DNA of 64,000 bases, taken from contig NZ_CP086068.1 of assembly GCF_020783335.1 (NCBI RefSeq), positions 2,790,001-2,854,000 on the forward strand, written 5' to 3'. The notes under the pieces are model-generated. The model made no database searches and was not told where the DNA came from. It saw only the letters and a program-made list of their open reading frames with translations. Position numbers and translations under genes: made by a program. The DNA comes from Mucilaginibacter daejeonensis (lineage in GTDB: Bacteria > Bacteroidota > Bacteroidia > Sphingobacteriales > Sphingobacteriaceae). Of this stretch, positions 17,364-27,311 are shown piece after piece (the first letter of the stretch is position 1; every line of letters starts with the position of its first letter).

Positions 17364-19019
17364 TTAATTATATCCTGGATTTTGGGTCAGTTTATCGGCT
17401 TTATCTATCTCCGCCTGTGGGATCGGGTACAGATAATTCTTTGCCGTGAACACCCGGTTCTCGATCACAAATGGTGAATACGAGAGCGCGGTACCCGACT
17501 TAGTGATCTTCATGCCGCGTATAGGGCCGTTAAAATAGGTCTCGCCCAGTTTCCAGCGGCGCACGTCAAAGAATCGCTGCTCTTCAAAACAAAATTCCAC
17601 ACGGCGCTCATTACGGATGCGTTCACGCATGGTGATCTGGCTCAAGCCAGCAGGCAGCACAGGCATCCCCGCACGAACACGTACCGCGTTCACGGCATCG
17701 TACACCGGTTGAGTAGGTCCTGATACTTCGTTAAGCGCCTCGGCGTACATCAGCAATATCTCGGCATACCTAAATAATACCCAAGGGCGGCGCACGTTGG
17801 TGATCGTGTTCACGTTGTAGGTGGCATTACTGCTCAGGAACTTGCGCATGTAATAACCTGACTTGGTGTTATTCACGTTAGTAGGCACGTTGTCCAAACC
17901 ACCTTCAAAGGTCTCGACCGGGCGGCTCAGGCTGCCTGTTTTAAAGGTCGACCCATTCACGATGATGAACTGGTTCAAGCGTGGGTCACGGCCAGTGTAT
18001 GGCGCCTGCGGGTTGTAACCTGAAGTAGGGTCTGTGATAGGCTTGCCGTTGGTCATCTCAAAAGCATCCACCAGATCCTGGGTAGGGTTGGTACGGCCCA
18101 AACCACCTGTAAAACCGATCGGGGCATTGTTCGACTCGATGGTGTTCACCGAGCCTGCCGGGGTAGCAAATATCACCTCCTTATTGTAAGAAGTGGCCGT
18201 GTTGGTGTAATCCCAAAGGTTAGGATAATCGGCAGCGCTTAACAACCCATGCTTGTTAAGGTCCATCAACGCTTTAGCTGCACTGGCAGCGTTTTGCCAA
18301 CGGTTAACGTCGTTACTGGTGTTGTATAGCGGGCTGGCATAGATCAGCAGTGTCTTTGCTTTAAGTGCCATACCTGCTGCCTTGGTAGCGCGGCCATAGT
18401 TGGCAGCATCCCAATCACGAGTGGAGGCGGCCGCGATCTGGTTAATAGCCGAATCACAATCGGTAGTGATCGAGCGCACCACCTCCTCTACCGTGTTGCG
18501 CGGTAAATTCAGGTCCTCACCTACCACGAACGGGCGGGTGGCCAGTACGATCTGTCCGTACCTTTTGAACAGTTCATAATGGTACATGGCCCTTAGAAAG
18601 AATGCTTCTCCACGCAACCCGGTCAGATCACTTACCGGGTAAATGGTACTGGTAGGTGACCTTTGTAAGAACACGTTCGCTACCCGCAATCCGGTATATA
18701 AGTTAGTGTACTGATCGTCGAATGTGCGCAATGGCCCCCAGGTGCCGTTATTAAATATATTGATAACACTGCTTAAGTTGGAGTTCACTGCCTCATCGCT
18801 TGCGCTAGCCAGTATAGCACCGCCATCCAAATTGTAACGACCCAGCAAATAATTGTAGCCTTGATTGAGGTACTCGCGCACCCGGCGGTCAGTTATCCAA
18901 ATGGATTCTTCGGTGATCGGGCCTTCGGTGTATGATGGCTCGAAAAAGTCCTTGCTGCAACCCGAAACCGCCATAAGCAGCAGGATAGCGCCGTATATAT
19001 GATGTAAATGCTTCTTCAT
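17364..19019 (-). CDS. SusD/RagB-family lipoprotein, second pair of unit 2
   Basis: SusD-like surface lipoprotein of 551 residues with lipobox VSGC (Cys21). Landmarks are the helical TPR-type region (LRGEAFFLRAMYHYELFKRYG), the conserved NGKPITDPTSGYNPQAPYTGRDPRLN block seen in this SusD branch, and the C-terminal WVLFRYAEILLMYAEALNE, ERRVEFCFEEQRFFDVRRW and LYPIPQAEIDK. The same NGKPITDP block is present in the SusD at 22116-23792, so the two are related paralogues in one transcript. It follows its SusC partner by 19 bases. Confidence 0.93.
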   Translation of the reverse strand: MKKHLHHIYGAILLLMAVSGCSKDFFEPSYTEGPITEESIWITDRRVREYLNQGYNYLLGRYNLDGGAILASASDEAVNSNLSSVINIFNNGTWGPLRTFDDQYTNLYTGLRVANVFLQRSPTSTIYPVSDLTGLRGEAFFLRAMYHYELFKRYGQIVLATRPFVVGEDLNLPRNTVEEVVRSITTDCDSAINQIAAASTRDWDAANYGRATKAAGMALKAKTLLIYASPLYNTSNDVNRWQNAASAAKALMDLNKHGLLSAADYPNLWDYTNTATSYNKEVIFATPAGSVNTIESNNAPIGFTGGLGRTNPTQDLVDAFEMTNGKPITDPTSGYNPQAPYTGRDPRLNQFIIVNGSTFKTGSLSRPVETFEGGLDNVPTNVNNTKSGYYMRKFLSSNATYNVNTITNVRRPWVLFRYAEILLMYAEALNEVSGPTQPVYDAVNAVRVRAGMPVLPAGLSQITMRERIRNERRVEFCFEEQRFFDVRRWKLGETYFNGPIRGMKITKSGTALSYSPFVIENRVFTAKNYLYPIPQAEIDKADKLTQNPGYN

Positions 19020-19038
19020 GATGTATGAGCTTGATGGA

Positions 19039-22000
19039 TCAAAATTTTACGTTAAGGCCCAGTGTATACGTTTTGACATAAGGGTAATTGGATGCCCTCC
19101 CAGCTGTAGGAGTTTCCGGGTCGATACCGAATTCCTTCAATTTGGAGAAAGTAAGCAGGTTATATCCGCCTACAAAGAATCTGGCACGTTGCATGTGCAA
19201 CTTATAGGTGAAGCTTTTAGGCAACGTTAAACCGAGCTCCACGGTACGGAGTTTCAAGTAATTGCCCGAGCGCAGCCAAAGATCAGAAGCGGCATTGTTG
19301 TTACCATTATCACTAAGTGCGAGGCGAGGAAATTTAGCAGTGGCAGCGGTAGCCGGGGTCCAGGCATCAAGCGATAACTGGTTGAGCGTGTTAGGACCCG
19401 CATAAACCGCCGACTTAATATCTACCGTACGGCCTGATACGCCCTGGAACTGGGTGCTGATATCAAATAGCTTATAGCTGATATTGAAGCCAAAACCGTA
19501 ATACACATTAGGGATATCAGTGTAGTTAGTTGCGATGGCATCGCGGCTGTCAATGATGTTATCGCCATTGATATCCTTATACTTGATATCGCCCGGAACT
19601 ACTAAACCGGAAAGCGATTGCTTAGGGCTTGCGTTGATCTGACCCTGCGACTGGAACAATCCATCAGAAACGTAAAAGCGTTTGTTGCTATATGAAGCCA
19701 CGTTGCCAATGTTATAACCGACAGGCGACTGGTAAGAGATGGTTCCTCCCGGTAATGACTGCTCTAACAATTTATTGGCAGCGTAGGTCAGGTTACCATT
19801 GATGCTCACCTTGACCTCATGGAACGACCTTTGATAGATACCGTTCAAATCAACACCCTTACTGTTCACTTTGCCCGAGTTAACGGCACTTACCGCTACA
19901 CCTAATATGCCTGGCAGGTTGGCACTGCCCAATATGTCGGTACGGGTCTCGTTGAAATAGTCGGCCGATAAGTTCAGTGAGTTATTGAAGAGACCAAGAT
20001 CGGCACCAACGTTCAGGCGGTCAATCTTTTCCCAGGTGGTCAATGGGTTACCGGTAGGGCTTACCTCGTAAGCAGTGGTAGTGCTCGAGAACGACGAACC
20101 TAAGATTGGACCGGCACCACGTGTGAACAATGCGCGGTAAGGTAGGCGCACCACGTTCCCATTTGAATCATAAGTTGGACCGATGTTGCCACTGCGACCG
20201 TATGAGGCACGCAGCTTCAAATAGCTAAGTGGCGACTTGTTCTTGAAAAAGTCCTCATCAGACACCAGCCAGCCGATCGTTCCGGCCGGGAAGAAACCGA
20301 ACCTGCGGCCGGGCGCGTAGTTCTCAGAACCCGAGTAGCTGCCGGTAAAGCCCAGGAAATAGCGGTTCTTGTAACCGTAATCGGCACGGGCAACGAACAA
20401 GCGCTCGTTGTAATCTATACGGTCTACCGCGGCGCTGGTGGCTTGCTGAGCCCTAACAGAAGCGTTGACCTTGTGATCACCTACTCGGCGGTCATAATCA
20501 AAACCAGCCCATATCTCGTTGTTCTTGGTACTGGTACCAAAACCCGCGAATTGGTAAGCCAGTATGGCCGGGGTACGGTATGTTTGAGCCGGGGTAACAG
20601 TTTGGTTAACTACCGAATAGTTCTGCGTAAAACCGTTGGTATAGTTACCATAGTTATCATACGAGAAGAACACATTTGCTGACAGACCCGGTGTCAGGAA
20701 GTCGAGCTTTTGTTTAGCAGATATGGTGGCCTGCAGCACGTTGGTGATCGCCTTATACACACCACTATTTTGCAATTGGCCGAGCGGGTTCACCTGGTAT
20801 ACCGAGGTGCCGCCGTAAGTTCCGTCCTGGTTCTGTATCGGGAAGGCATTTGGCGGCAATGTGAACAGGCTATTAAGCACTGCCGCTGTGCCGCCGCCGC
20901 CACCACCGATCGGGTCATTCCGGCGCTCACTGCGTACACCCGCCAGTAAGGAAAAGCTCAAGGTCTTGGTCACTTCATAATCCAGGTTCACCCTGAAGTT
21001 GTAGCGCTTGTAATTGGTGTTGGAGTTGTAATCATCGGTGTTGGTCTCTTTGAACAGACCGTTCTGATCATAATAGCTCACGTTAGTAAAATACCTGATC
21101 TTATCACTTCCGCCTCCTAATGATACCGCATAACGTTGTACAGGTGCCGTCCTGTTCAGGAACCGGTCGATGTAGTTATTGTTCGGGTACAGATACTGAT
21201 CAGTACCATTACGGTAGGCGTTAAGCGCCGTTTGGTCATAAGCCGGTGCCTGACCGGCGTTGGTCAACGCTTGGTTGTAAAGCGTTGCGTAATCAAAAGA
21301 ATTTAACGGTCTCACCAGGTTCTCCGTTCTCAGGAATCCGCCCTGAATATCAAAGTTGACATAGTTTTGATTGGCTTTACCATGGCGGGTGTTCACCAAG
21401 ATCACGCCGTTGCCGCCAATAAGGCCGTACCAGTTCAACGCGGCGGCATCTTTCAATACGGTCACACTTTCTATCTCATTAAGGTCCATGTCGCTAAAAT
21501 CACGCTCCACACCATCAACCAGTAAAACAGGGTTAGCGCCTTGTGCATAAGATGACTTGCCACGTACCTGGAAGCTAAAATTCTCCGTACCGGGTTGATT
21601 CCCGGTTTGCTGAACCAGAAGACCACTGAAACGGCCGGCCAGCATACTCGATAAGTTACTTACCGGGATCTTTGGAAGATCATCGGTCTTTAAAGCGCTA
21701 ATCGCGTAATTAAGCTCCCGGCGGGTGCGCTTGCCGAAAGGTATATCAATGATCTCATCATAGTAAGCGGTATTGTTAACAGCGGTAAGCACGATGTTGA
21801 GCGGCGTTCGATCTTTTGCCGCCACGTGCAGTTCTTTATAACCATCGCGTTTGAACACAAGCGAGTCGTCGGCCATGCATTTGATCATGAATGTGCCACT
21901 CCTATCAGAGCTTGTGCGCAACGTTGTGCCCATCACCGCTACTTCCACAGCGTTGAGTGCAGCACCATTTGAGTCATTGACCTTACCACTGTAGGTCTTG

Positions 22001-22089
22001 CTGCTCAGTGTTTGGCCATGTGCCCCTACGCTGATCAGCACTGCCGAAAAGGTCAGGAACGAACCGAAACACTTTATATATTTTGTCAT
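19039..22089 (-). CDS. SusC-family TonB-dependent transporter, divergent plug
   Basis: SusC-like importer of 1016 residues with signal peptide (to about residue 25), a carboxypeptidase-D-like regulatory domain, plug and barrel, ending TLGLNVKF. It departs from the usual sequence at two places. The common VVVVGYGTQ box is replaced by DEIIDIPFGKRTRRE, and the plug signature reads DAAALNWYGLIGGNGVILVNTRHGK instead of the DASA-IYGSRGANG form, here given split over residues 212-236. Such divergent SusC proteins are known in Bacteroidota as a second branch found alongside ordinary ones. It is the third gene of unit 2, after a standard SusC/SusD pair, and shares that promoter. Confidence 0.9.
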   Translation of the reverse strand: MTKYIKCFGSFLTFSAVLISVGAHGQTLSSKTYSGKVNDSNGAALNAVEVAVMGTTLRTSSDRSGTFMIKCMADDSLVFKRDGYKELHVAAKDRTPLNIVLTAVNNTAYYDEIIDIPFGKRTRRELNYAISALKTDDLPKIPVSNLSSMLAGRFSGLLVQQTGNQPGTENFSFQVRGKSSYAQGANPVLLVDGVERDFSDMDLNEIESVTVLKDAAALNWYGLIGGNGVILVNTRHGKANQNYVNFDIQGGFLRTENLVRPLNSFDYATLYNQALTNAGQAPAYDQTALNAYRNGTDQYLYPNNNYIDRFLNRTAPVQRYAVSLGGGSDKIRYFTNVSYYDQNGLFKETNTDDYNSNTNYKRYNFRVNLDYEVTKTLSFSLLAGVRSERRNDPIGGGGGGTAAVLNSLFTLPPNAFPIQNQDGTYGGTSVYQVNPLGQLQNSGVYKAITNVLQATISAKQKLDFLTPGLSANVFFSYDNYGNYTNGFTQNYSVVNQTVTPAQTYRTPAILAYQFAGFGTSTKNNEIWAGFDYDRRVGDHKVNASVRAQQATSAAVDRIDYNERLFVARADYGYKNRYFLGFTGSYSGSENYAPGRRFGFFPAGTIGWLVSDEDFFKNKSPLSYLKLRASYGRSGNIGPTYDSNGNVVRLPYRALFTRGAGPILGSSFSSTTTAYEVSPTGNPLTTWEKIDRLNVGADLGLFNNSLNLSADYFNETRTDILGSANLPGILGVAVSAVNSGKVNSKGVDLNGIYQRSFHEVKVSINGNLTYAANKLLEQSLPGGTISYQSPVGYNIGNVASYSNKRFYVSDGLFQSQGQINASPKQSLSGLVVPGDIKYKDINGDNIIDSRDAIATNYTDIPNVYYGFGFNISYKLFDISTQFQGVSGRTVDIKSAVYAGPNTLNQLSLDAWTPATAATAKFPRLALSDNGNNNAASDLWLRSGNYLKLRTVELGLTLPKSFTYKLHMQRARFFVGGYNLLTFSKLKEFGIDPETPTAGRASNYPYVKTYTLGLNVKF

Positions 22090-22115
22090 GTTGTTTCTTT
22101 GTTTAATGTCACCAA

Positions 22116-23792
22116 TTAGTTCCAGCCTGGGTTTTGCTTCAATGCACCAGAGGTCTTGTTCATTTCAGCACGAGGGATAGGGTACAGATGCATATAGTCC
22201 TCAAATACCTTTTGAAAAGCAGGAAGCTCCACGACGTTGTAAGTAAAAGAATTGTCAGGGTTCTTGATCACTTTCATGCCTTTCATCGGTTGAGCCACTA
22301 TAGCGGGGCCTTTTTTCCAGCGCAGGATGTCCCACCAACGCATGTCTTCAAAGGCAAATTCAACGGCACGCTCGTTCCGGATGCGGTCACGCATTTGCGC
22401 TTGAGTTAAGCCGGCCGGTAGCTTAGGCATACCCGCACGCTGCCTGATGGCATCTACCGAATTGTATACCGCCTGTACGGGGCCTTCGGCCTCGTTCAGT
22501 GCCTCCGCGTAGTTGATCAGCACCTCGGCATAGCGGTAGTAAACAAAGTTGAGCAGCGCACTGGCCGTTGAACCTGAGCGTGATGTTTCGGGCCATAGGC
22601 GTTTCAGGTAATAGCTGGTCTTGGTGATCGAGATAGCGGTGCTTATATCGGTACCGTAGGTGATCACACCTGCGGAGTTAGGATTAGTTTGCCAGGTTTG
22701 CACTGCTCTACCCTGCCATGTGGCGCCATTGTAAAGGATGTTGACATAAAAGCGGGGATCACGGTTGGTGTAAGGTGCCTGCGGATTGTACCCCGATGTA
22801 GGGTCGGTGATCGGCTTACCGTTGCTCATCTCATAAAGGTCAACGTGGTTCTGTGTAGGTGACAGATTGGATTGCTGACCGCCGTAGCTGATCGGCACTA
22901 AAAAGTCGCTGATGTAAGTACCGATGTACGAACGTCCACCGCGTGGCCATATGCGGATGTACTCTTTTGATGATGACACTTGTAGCACGTTAGCGTAGCT
23001 GGTCTCCAGCGCGAATTTGTTCAGGTTGATGATAGCCAGGGCAGCATCTGCCGCTTTTTTCCACTTGCCCAGGTCGTTGCTCGAGTTATTGAGCGGACTG
23101 GCCGCGAACAACAATACGCGAGCTTTAAGCGCCATGGCTGCAGCACCTGTTGCACGGTTGGCCTGTGCAGCTGGGTTAGGCCAGTCGGCGTTGGTTTGTG
23201 GCAACAAGGCTATGGCCTGGTCAAGATCATTCAGGATCTGGTCAAGTGTGGCCTCAAAGGATGCACGTGGCAGATCATCGGCCGCTTCGGTAAAGTCTTG
23301 CGCTTTGGTGAGCAATACTACGCCGCCAAAACGTTTGATCAGTTCTGAGTAGAAATAGGCACGCAGGTATAGCTGCTCACCTTTGATGAAGCTGGCGTTG
23401 TACTCGGCCGTCCATGGTGTTTTCTCCATGTTTTCCAGGGTAACGTTCACGTTGCGTATGCCACGGTACATTTGTGTGTAGATGGTATTCACGTCAGAGG
23501 CGCCGCCATCTAAGAATAGTCCACGATTCATCACCGCTACCTCGGTTTGAGCATTGTTAGCGATGGACTCGTCGGTGAACTGCGAGGTCATGCCTTTGTA
23601 GCCGCTTAAACGGCCGTAATCATTTATACTAAAGGTGTAGCTGTTATCGGCATAGCGTGATGCCAGCAGCGGATCTTGGAATACCTTTTCAATATCGGTT
23701 TGGATACCTACGTCGCGTTGTAAAAAGTCTTTTTTACATGCGGTGACAGATATGATGGTTATCGCGATCAGTGATAGCTTTAAGATTTTCAT
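22116..23792 (-). CDS. SusD/RagB-family lipoprotein, first pair of unit 2
   Basis: SusD-like lipoprotein of 558 residues with lipobox VTAC (Cys19) followed by KKDFLQ. It contains the SusD helical core (GEQLYLRAYFYSELIKRFGG), NGKPITDPTSGYNPQAPYTNRDPRFY, the RYAEVLINYAEALNEA helix and the terminal ERAVEFAFEDMRWWDILRW and LYPIPRAEMNKT segments ending NPGWN. It binds glycan over the SusC channel at the cell surface. The gap to the SusC start upstream is 18 bases, and 26 bases separate it from the second SusC, so both pairs should be made from one mRNA. Confidence 0.93.
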   Translation of the reverse strand: MKILKLSLIAITIISVTACKKDFLQRDVGIQTDIEKVFQDPLLASRYADNSYTFSINDYGRLSGYKGMTSQFTDESIANNAQTEVAVMNRGLFLDGGASDVNTIYTQMYRGIRNVNVTLENMEKTPWTAEYNASFIKGEQLYLRAYFYSELIKRFGGVVLLTKAQDFTEAADDLPRASFEATLDQILNDLDQAIALLPQTNADWPNPAAQANRATGAAAMALKARVLLFAASPLNNSSNDLGKWKKAADAALAIINLNKFALETSYANVLQVSSSKEYIRIWPRGGRSYIGTYISDFLVPISYGGQQSNLSPTQNHVDLYEMSNGKPITDPTSGYNPQAPYTNRDPRFYVNILYNGATWQGRAVQTWQTNPNSAGVITYGTDISTAISITKTSYYLKRLWPETSRSGSTASALLNFVYYRYAEVLINYAEALNEAEGPVQAVYNSVDAIRQRAGMPKLPAGLTQAQMRDRIRNERAVEFAFEDMRWWDILRWKKGPAIVAQPMKGMKVIKNPDNSFTYNVVELPAFQKVFEDYMHLYPIPRAEMNKTSGALKQNPGWN

Positions 23793-23810
23793 GTTCAGTG
23801 ATTTAAGAAC

Positions 23811-26800
23811 TTAGAAAGATAGGTTCAGTCCAAAATTGACGATCTTGGTGGTCGGGATCACGGTGGTGGCATAGTTGTAAGTACCCCCTACGATGTTGTT
23901 CTCAGGATCAACTCCGTAGAACTTGGTCCAGGTCACCAGGTTCTGACCACTCAGGATCAACGTCAAATTGCTTAGCTTCAGCTTATTCACGATCTTTTTG
24001 GGTAAGCTGTAAGCCAGCTGTACGTTACGCAACTTGATGTAAGAAGCATCCTGCAAAAAGTAATCGTTCAAGGTTTCGTTAGGATTGGGTGCCAATCCCG
24101 GACGCATGGCAGGCCACGTTGGATTCGGGTTGGTCGGTGTCCAGCGGCCCAGCATTGGCTTGTAGTACTGGTTCAATCCGCCACCATAAAAGATCACGTT
24201 CGAACTCACGTTATCAACCGCGTTAAATTGCACCGATAACTGGAAGCCTTTGTAACCTGCCTGCAAATTCAAGCCTGCATTGTACTCAGGTACGTTGGGA
24301 TGGCCGATAGGCATTCTGTCCAAACTGGTGATCTGGCCATCGCCGTTAAGGTCGGCATACTTAAGATCGCCAGGGATCGACTTAACGCTCGTCACGTTGT
24401 TCACCGGGCTGTTGTCAATATCGGCCTGGTTTGCATAGTAACCTAATACATGGTACCCAAAGTAGGTACCGATAGGTGAACCGGTGCTGCGCAGGTTGGC
24501 AAGTTGTCCAGGTGCTTCGTCCAATACCTTTTGGGTGTTGCGGGCGAACATGAAGTTTCCGGTAATTGAATAGGTAAGTTTATGGTCGCGGTTCTGGTAA
24601 GTGGCCGATAGCTCATAACCACGGTTCTTATTCACACCGTAATTAGTGTTCGGAACAGTGGCGCCATATGTACCAAAGCTCGTATTGCCACGGCTGATCA
24701 ATATGTCAGAGCGGCGATCGTCGAACACATCGGCAGTGAAGTTCACCTTATCATTGAACAGGGAAACATCTAAACCTAAGTTACGCTTAAGCGATATCTC
24801 GAAGCTGACCATCGGGTTACCATACTGCGTTTGGGTGTAGGTAGGTGCGCTGTATACACTGCTCGGGTTACCGAACGGCACTGAGCTACCAGCGCCAAAG
24901 TTGTCCTGGTAATAGAAACGGCCGGTACCCGGACTCGGGATACCTACTCTACCAATAGTGGCGCGCACCTTAAGCAAGGTCAACCACTCGAATTTCCTCA
25001 TGAAATCTTCGTTGGCGATGTTGTAACCTAAAGTCGCCGCGGGGAAAAAGCCATAACGGTAGCCTGCTGCGTAGTTCTCCGATCCGTTGTAGGTGGCATT
25101 GGCAGTGAAGTAGTATTTGTTGGCGTAATTGTAGGTGACCTGCGATATGATACCCTGGTTAGCGAATGGAGCACTAGCGTTTACCGAGCTTTGTAACTCG
25201 CGCTGCCCGATCACGTTGGCACTAACGATATGCTCGCCAAATGAACGGTTATAGTTAAGGAATAACTGCAGGTTGGTTTTGGTGAAACCGGTACGGGTAT
25301 AGGCCGGCGCTCCTAAAAAGTCGTTGTAGGAGGTTGAATACGGCGTTAAGGCCAGCGTGTTACGGTTCAATTCATAGTAGCCAGTGCTACCGCGCTGAAG
25401 TTTACCTGTGTTAAAGGTAGCATCATAACCGAACTGCGCTTTAAAGGCCAGCCCCTTGGTCACGAAGTCTAACTTTTGGTTAAAGGTGAATATACTTTCA
25501 GACACGTTAACGTCAGTGAACGCATAACCACCGTAAGTTAAATATGCGTACGGGTTAACGCTGTTGGTACCCAGCAAATTCATGTTCACGATGTGGTTGT
25601 AGGTATTGTCGAGCCCTATGATACGTGGGTCGCTTGAGTTAGTATACTCTGGGAAGAAGGGTAATCCCCATGAGGCGATCTTTAACGATCGGCCTACCAA
25701 ACCCTCGATACCATTGGCTACCACGCCGCTTGGCTCGTTTGATTCGCTCATACCGGCCGGGCTGTAGCGGTGCTCATTACGGCCGGCAAGGTTCACCTCA
25801 AAGTTGGTGGAACTGGTGATGTCGAAACTTACCCTTGCCCTGAAGTTGTAGCGGTTGTAACTTGGTGTGGTGCTGTAGTTCAACGGCGTTTTGAACTTTT
25901 TGAAGTTACCATCCTCAAATTGGTGGCCGAACGAGGTGAAGTACTTTACTTTCTGAGTACCACCTGAAACGGTCAGGTTCTGTTGGTTCTGGGTCCAGCT
26001 ATCGCGGATCAGTTCAGAGTACCAATCCACATCAGGGTACAACAATGGGTTGCCACTGCGGTCCTTGAACTTTTGCAGATCGGCATCACTAAAAGTGCGC
26101 GCTTCGCCTACGTTGATCTGGCCTTCAGTATACACCAACGCACTCTCATAAGCACGTAAGATCTCAGGACGAGCGGTCGGGCTCACGATACCTACGTTGG
26201 TGGTAAAAGTTACCCGGGCAGGTCCTTCTTTACCGCGCTTGGTGGTCACTACCACTACGCCGTTGGCACCTTTTAAACCGTATAGAGCTGTCGACGCAGC
26301 ATCTTTAAGGATGTTGATGTTCTCGATCTCGTTCGGGTCAATGTCGCCAAAAGTGGTACGCTCTACGCCATCTACAATGATAAGGGCAGTTGCCGTTGGC
26401 GATACCCTGCCCCTGATATACAAGTTGGCAGTATTAAAGCCCGGGCGACCCTGTGATTGCTGAACGATCAGACCCGGTACGGCGCCAGCCAGCGCCTGGG
26501 TCACGTTGGTCACCGGAGCTTTTAATATCTCTTTGCCAGATATGGTACTAATGGCAGCAGTAACATCGCTACGGCGCTGCGAGGTGTAACCGTTCACCAC
26601 TACCTCGGTCAGTGAGTTCTGCTTGGAGGCAAGGGTGATGCTGAGCTGTTGGTTGTTACCCACGGCCACTTCTTTATCACCAAAGCCAAGGCTCGTGATC
26701 ACCAGTACGGTGCCTTTAGTTGCGTTGATGGTGAATTGTCCGGTACCATCTGTCTGCGTGCCGCTGGTGGTACCTTTTATCTTGACGCTTGCCCCAACAA

Positions 26801-27008
26801 TGGGTTGCCCGCTTTCATCTTTCACAGTACCTTTTATCGGGGTGCCCGCCTGAAAGAATACCGCATGCGCTGATGCAGCATTACTCAGCGCCGGGCTGCT
26901 GGCCACGGCCTGACCGTGGGCACAGATCAGCAGCGCGACAGCCGATGTGATGGCCGTTGCATGCCGGGTCAATAAGTGGCGCGTGCTCTTGAATTGATGT
27001 GAGTACAT
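23811..27008 (-). CDS. SusC/RagA-family TonB-dependent transporter, first gene of unit 2
   Basis: SusC importer of 1065 residues. A long signal region (about 50 residues, HATAITSAVALLICAHG then VASS) is followed by the carboxypeptidase-D-like domain (PIKGTVKDESGQPIVGASV), a TonB-box-like TEVVVNGYT, the plug with DAASTALYGLKGANGVVVVT, and a 22-strand barrel ending NFGLNLSF. No STN domain is present. The gene starts unit 2, and 304-383 bases upstream lies the second copy of the putative HTCS operator. The leader also carries three short hairpins. Confidence 0.93.
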   Translation of the reverse strand: MYSHQFKSTRHLLTRHATAITSAVALLICAHGQAVASSPALSNAASAHAVFFQAGTPIKGTVKDESGQPIVGASVKIKGTTSGTQTDGTGQFTINATKGTVLVITSLGFGDKEVAVGNNQQLSITLASKQNSLTEVVVNGYTSQRRSDVTAAISTISGKEILKAPVTNVTQALAGAVPGLIVQQSQGRPGFNTANLYIRGRVSPTATALIIVDGVERTTFGDIDPNEIENINILKDAASTALYGLKGANGVVVVTTKRGKEGPARVTFTTNVGIVSPTARPEILRAYESALVYTEGQINVGEARTFSDADLQKFKDRSGNPLLYPDVDWYSELIRDSWTQNQQNLTVSGGTQKVKYFTSFGHQFEDGNFKKFKTPLNYSTTPSYNRYNFRARVSFDITSSTNFEVNLAGRNEHRYSPAGMSESNEPSGVVANGIEGLVGRSLKIASWGLPFFPEYTNSSDPRIIGLDNTYNHIVNMNLLGTNSVNPYAYLTYGGYAFTDVNVSESIFTFNQKLDFVTKGLAFKAQFGYDATFNTGKLQRGSTGYYELNRNTLALTPYSTSYNDFLGAPAYTRTGFTKTNLQLFLNYNRSFGEHIVSANVIGQRELQSSVNASAPFANQGIISQVTYNYANKYYFTANATYNGSENYAAGYRYGFFPAATLGYNIANEDFMRKFEWLTLLKVRATIGRVGIPSPGTGRFYYQDNFGAGSSVPFGNPSSVYSAPTYTQTQYGNPMVSFEISLKRNLGLDVSLFNDKVNFTADVFDDRRSDILISRGNTSFGTYGATVPNTNYGVNKNRGYELSATYQNRDHKLTYSITGNFMFARNTQKVLDEAPGQLANLRSTGSPIGTYFGYHVLGYYANQADIDNSPVNNVTSVKSIPGDLKYADLNGDGQITSLDRMPIGHPNVPEYNAGLNLQAGYKGFQLSVQFNAVDNVSSNVIFYGGGLNQYYKPMLGRWTPTNPNPTWPAMRPGLAPNPNETLNDYFLQDASYIKLRNVQLAYSLPKKIVNKLKLSNLTLILSGQNLVTWTKFYGVDPENNIVGGTYNYATTVIPTTKIVNFGLNLSF

Positions 27009-27047
27009 TTTTTTATCATAAGTTTAAATTAGTTAATAGAGTAGCTG

Positions 27048-27113
27048 CTGCGCAAGCGCAGGTCAGCATTGCGCCACAGTGTATCCACTGAGCGATCAGC
27101 CTACGCATAGGCT
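27048..27113 (-). repeat. Three consecutive short hairpins in the SusC leader
   Basis: Three perfect inverted repeats follow one another: CTGCGC-AA-GCGCAG (27048-27061), CAGTG-TATC-CACTG (27077-27090) and AGCCTA-CGCA-TAGGCT (27098-27113). The first begins 40 bases from the SusC start codon and all would be in its mRNA leader. None has a T-run. They could make a structured 5' untranslated region that affects mRNA stability or translation; function is unproven. Confidence 0.5.
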
Positions 27114-27274
27114 AATACTGGCCGCAAAAAAGGGATCAACGTGTAGGTGTCAACAACGAAGTATTGTGCACTTGTTGTCAATTGGCCCATTCATGCAGGT
27201 GACATGAACATGAAGCCAGCAGGCCTGATCTGAACGTGAGGTTAAGGCCGCAGAAGGTTGTTGTAGATCTTCTA

Positions 27275-27297
27275 CCATAATTAGTATCTGTTTGGTT
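27275..27297 (-). promoter_or_regulatory. Promoter-proximal module, second copy
   Basis: CCATAATT, eight bases, TTTGGTT on the plus strand, identical in words and spacing to 7925-7947. It lies 14 bases to the SusC side of the putative HTCS operator. The shared geometry argues that it works with the operator in switching on unit 2. Confidence 0.5.
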
Positions 27298-27311
27298 TTG
27301 AATAATTGGTT

